Shown piece by piece: positions 29,352 to 30,565 of a stretch of 30,565 nt of DNA. The stretch's first letter is position 1; every line of letters begins with the position of its first letter. The DNA comes from a virus. Location: IMG/VR virus record IMGVR_UViG_3300042890_000202, positions 1 to 30,565 of that record; one strand, 5' to 3'. The notes below the pieces were generated by a model, which was given only the letters and a program-made list of their open reading frames with translations, made no database searches and was not told the DNA's origin. Both the position numbers and the translations under genes were made by a program.

Positions 29352-29906
29352 TTATGCTCCGAATACCATCGTAGGCTTCGTTCCAGATAATCCAGCGAAT
29401 GGATCATTTGCAATCGCACCCTTTAGGAAGTTAGCAGGCACACGCTCTTGGCCTGTGAAGGTTACGTTGTATCCCGTTAGGTCTGCATAAGCAGCGCCCG
29501 TTACGATAGATCCACCCGTTACCTCTGCTCCGTGCTCCAATCCCATAAGGAAGGCATTGCCGTTGTTATCCTCGACTACGATAATAGGGCGAGCCCAAGC
29601 CAATAGCTTGATCTGCTTATGCGTGTCGATAGTCTGCTTCTTTAGAACAATGTTCAGAACCTGCTCAAAGAACGTGGTGCCGTTGTCACGGCTGGAAGTG
29701 ATTGCCTGCTCAAAGTTAGAAGTTCCTTTGAGGTCATATACGTAAGCAGAAACTGCTGCAGTAGCAAGCTGAGAAATGACATCCGTGTTAGCGGTATCAT
29801 AAGCAACGTTTGCGAGGTTAATCGAGTTGATGAAATAAACTTTGTTCAGACCACCTACTTGGTCTTTACACGGCTCTATGCGACCGAGGGTGAAGGTACA
29901 AGACAT
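29352..29906 (-). CDS. Abundant virion protein, probable major tail (tube) protein, 184 aa
   Basis: MSCTFTLGRIEPCKDQVGGL then KVYFINSINL, NFEQAITSSRDNGTTFFEQV, KLLAWARPIIVVEDNNGNAF and TGGSIVTGAAYADLTGYNVT. The single beta domain and the flanking terminators suggest a protein made in large amounts, as expected for a tail tube. It could instead be a head decoration protein, since it follows the capsid gene. I recognise the pattern as a common structural protein of Bacteroidota phages, without a proven role. Confidence 0.6.
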   Translation of the reverse strand: MSCTFTLGRIEPCKDQVGGLNKVYFINSINLANVAYDTANTDVISQLATAAVSAYVYDLKGTSNFEQAITSSRDNGTTFFEQVLNIVLKKQTIDTHKQIKLLAWARPIIVVEDNNGNAFLMGLEHGAEVTGGSIVTGAAYADLTGYNVTFTGQERVPANFLKGAIANDPFAGLSGTKPTMVFGA

Positions 29907-29920
29907 TTTTTTATTGAATT

Positions 29921-29954
29921 AAAAAAGGGGGCGAGGGCAATGCCCGGCCCCCCT
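29921..29954 (-). terminator. Intrinsic terminator after the capsid gene
   Basis: On the minus strand GGGGGC pairs with GCCCCC around an inner GGGCA/TGCCC stem, followed by TTTTTT. It lies 25 nt after the capsid stop and should limit read-through to downstream genes. Confidence 0.88.
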
Positions 29955-29978
29955 TATTGTTTATTTATTAAACTTAGA

Positions 29979-30565
29979 TTAAGCGTAAAGAACCACGTCA
30001 GCACCGAAACCTACTTGCACTCCTGCAGTAAATCGCATTACGAAACGTACGTTTTTGCTACCATCAAGGTCGCCCATGTCCAAAACCTTCACTTCGTTGG
30101 TATCGTTCAAAAGACCGCAACCGAAGTATAGGTTTGACTTCTGAGCCAATACCATCTTGTTAGATCCCATACCGGGAGCGTGGAACAAACGAACACCATC
30201 AAAGAACAGATCTTGTCCAGCGAACCAAGTGGTGCCCTTGTTGTCAACACCATTTGCTCCAAGACCAGAAGCACCGAAACCGCCAAGGGCACGGACATAA
30301 GCCTTAAATACATTGGTAGGAACGTACAAGTAAAGGTCATCCTTTCCGTATACTGCGTTTGGTGCTGCATCAAGTACACGACCCATCTCTGTGATGACGT
30401 TGGCGGAAGTAATGCCACCAGTAACGGCAGTTACATCGATAACGGTTGTATCAGCAGCGAGGATAGTTTGGAATCCGTTGAACTCACCAGCACTTGCAGT
30501 TGCTCCAGTCCAGATCTTAGACTCGATCCACTCAGATACTTTAGCAGCGTTGTAGCCGATGAAGT
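29979..30565 (-). CDS. Major capsid protein, C-terminal part (continues from 354..1)
   Basis: Open from the window edge in the frame FIGYNAAKVSEWIESKIWTG to the stop at 29979-29981. The segment includes DDLYLYVPTNVFKAYVRALG and ends with MRFTAGVQVGFGADVVLYA, a strand pattern typical of HK97-fold capsid ends in this group. An internal ATG at 30386 (MGRVLDAAPN) is not the true start, because coding sequence runs on to the edge and joins the 118 codons at the other end. After overlapping the 8-base terminal repeat, the part specific to this end contributes 192 residues. Confidence 0.85.
   Translation of the reverse strand, partial: FIGYNAAKVSEWIESKIWTGATASAGEFNGFQTILAADTTVIDVTAVTGGITSANVITEMGRVLDAAPNAVYGKDDLYLYVPTNVFKAYVRALGGFGASGLGANGVDNKGTTWFAGQDLFFDGVRLFHAPGMGSNKMVLAQKSNLYFGCGLLNDTNEVKVLDMGDLDGSKNVRFVMRFTAGVQVGFGADVVLYA

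Noticed and set aside
1-30565. Many open frames on the plus strand, e.g. 504-923, 2984-3502, 3545-3895 and 9154-9501
   Set aside because: All lie opposite well-supported minus-strand genes, have low-complexity Ser/Phe/Leu-rich translations typical of antisense frames, and lack family motifs.
30558-30565. The 8-base terminal repeat as an attachment site or cos end
   Set aside because: It falls inside the capsid coding frame and is explained by circular overlap of the assembly; no integrase is present.

Overview
The window appears to be an essentially complete, circularly permuted genome of a tailed (siphovirus-like) phage of Bacteroidota. Every gene I can support lies on the minus strand, so transcription runs from high to low coordinates. 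The two ends of the window cut the major capsid gene. The last 8 bases repeat the first 8 (GATGAAGT), and overlapping these copies restores one open frame of 310 codons. The circle is therefore about 30,557 bp. I see no integrase, no repressor of the CI type and no tRNA, so there is no evidence of a lysogeny module.

Evidence for a Bacteroidota host comes from two sources. Promoters match the Bacteroidota form (TTG, 19 nt, TAnnTTTG; best copy at 16753-16782), and leaders are A/T-rich with little Shine-Dalgarno. Many virion proteins also have the character of flavobacterial/Bacteroidota siphophages: the DUF6712-like connector, the XkdF-like protease, and small KNYSKPYKSQGR-type and CLCPDGKTYS-type proteins.

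Layout, read along the minus strand from the only large non-coding region (21778-22101, with repeats that look like an origin or operator). First comes an early block, 21777 to about 14740. It holds a DUF3310-like protein, a RusA-like resolvase, an SSB, a DnaB-type helicase, a DnaA-domain-IV-like DNA-binding protein, an ECF-like sigma factor, two PD-(D/E)XK-type proteins and many tiny proteins. Next is a modification cluster (14743 to 11863): an orphan C5-cytosine methyltransferase, a GT-A glycosyltransferase, an HNH endonuclease, a ParB-like protein and a second GT-A enzyme resembling TET-associated glycosyltransferases. Then come the small and large terminase, a GT4-type glycosyltransferase, the tail genes (including a tail assembly chaperone with a -1 frameshift at T9), tape measure, protease, scaffold and capsid (across the window ends). 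After these lie a probable tail tube or other abundant virion protein, portal, connector, receptor-binding protein, two holin-like proteins, M15 endolysin and a one-piece spanin.

Genes are tightly packed with ATGA, GTGA or TAATG overlaps, so most are probably translationally coupled. Four intrinsic terminators divide the transcript: two flank the abundant virion genes and two sit directly before early promoters. An 11-base leader element (AAACCAATCAG) recurs just upstream of five early start codons and is the most unusual regulatory signal. Functions are read from motifs without database searches, so family names are judgements.
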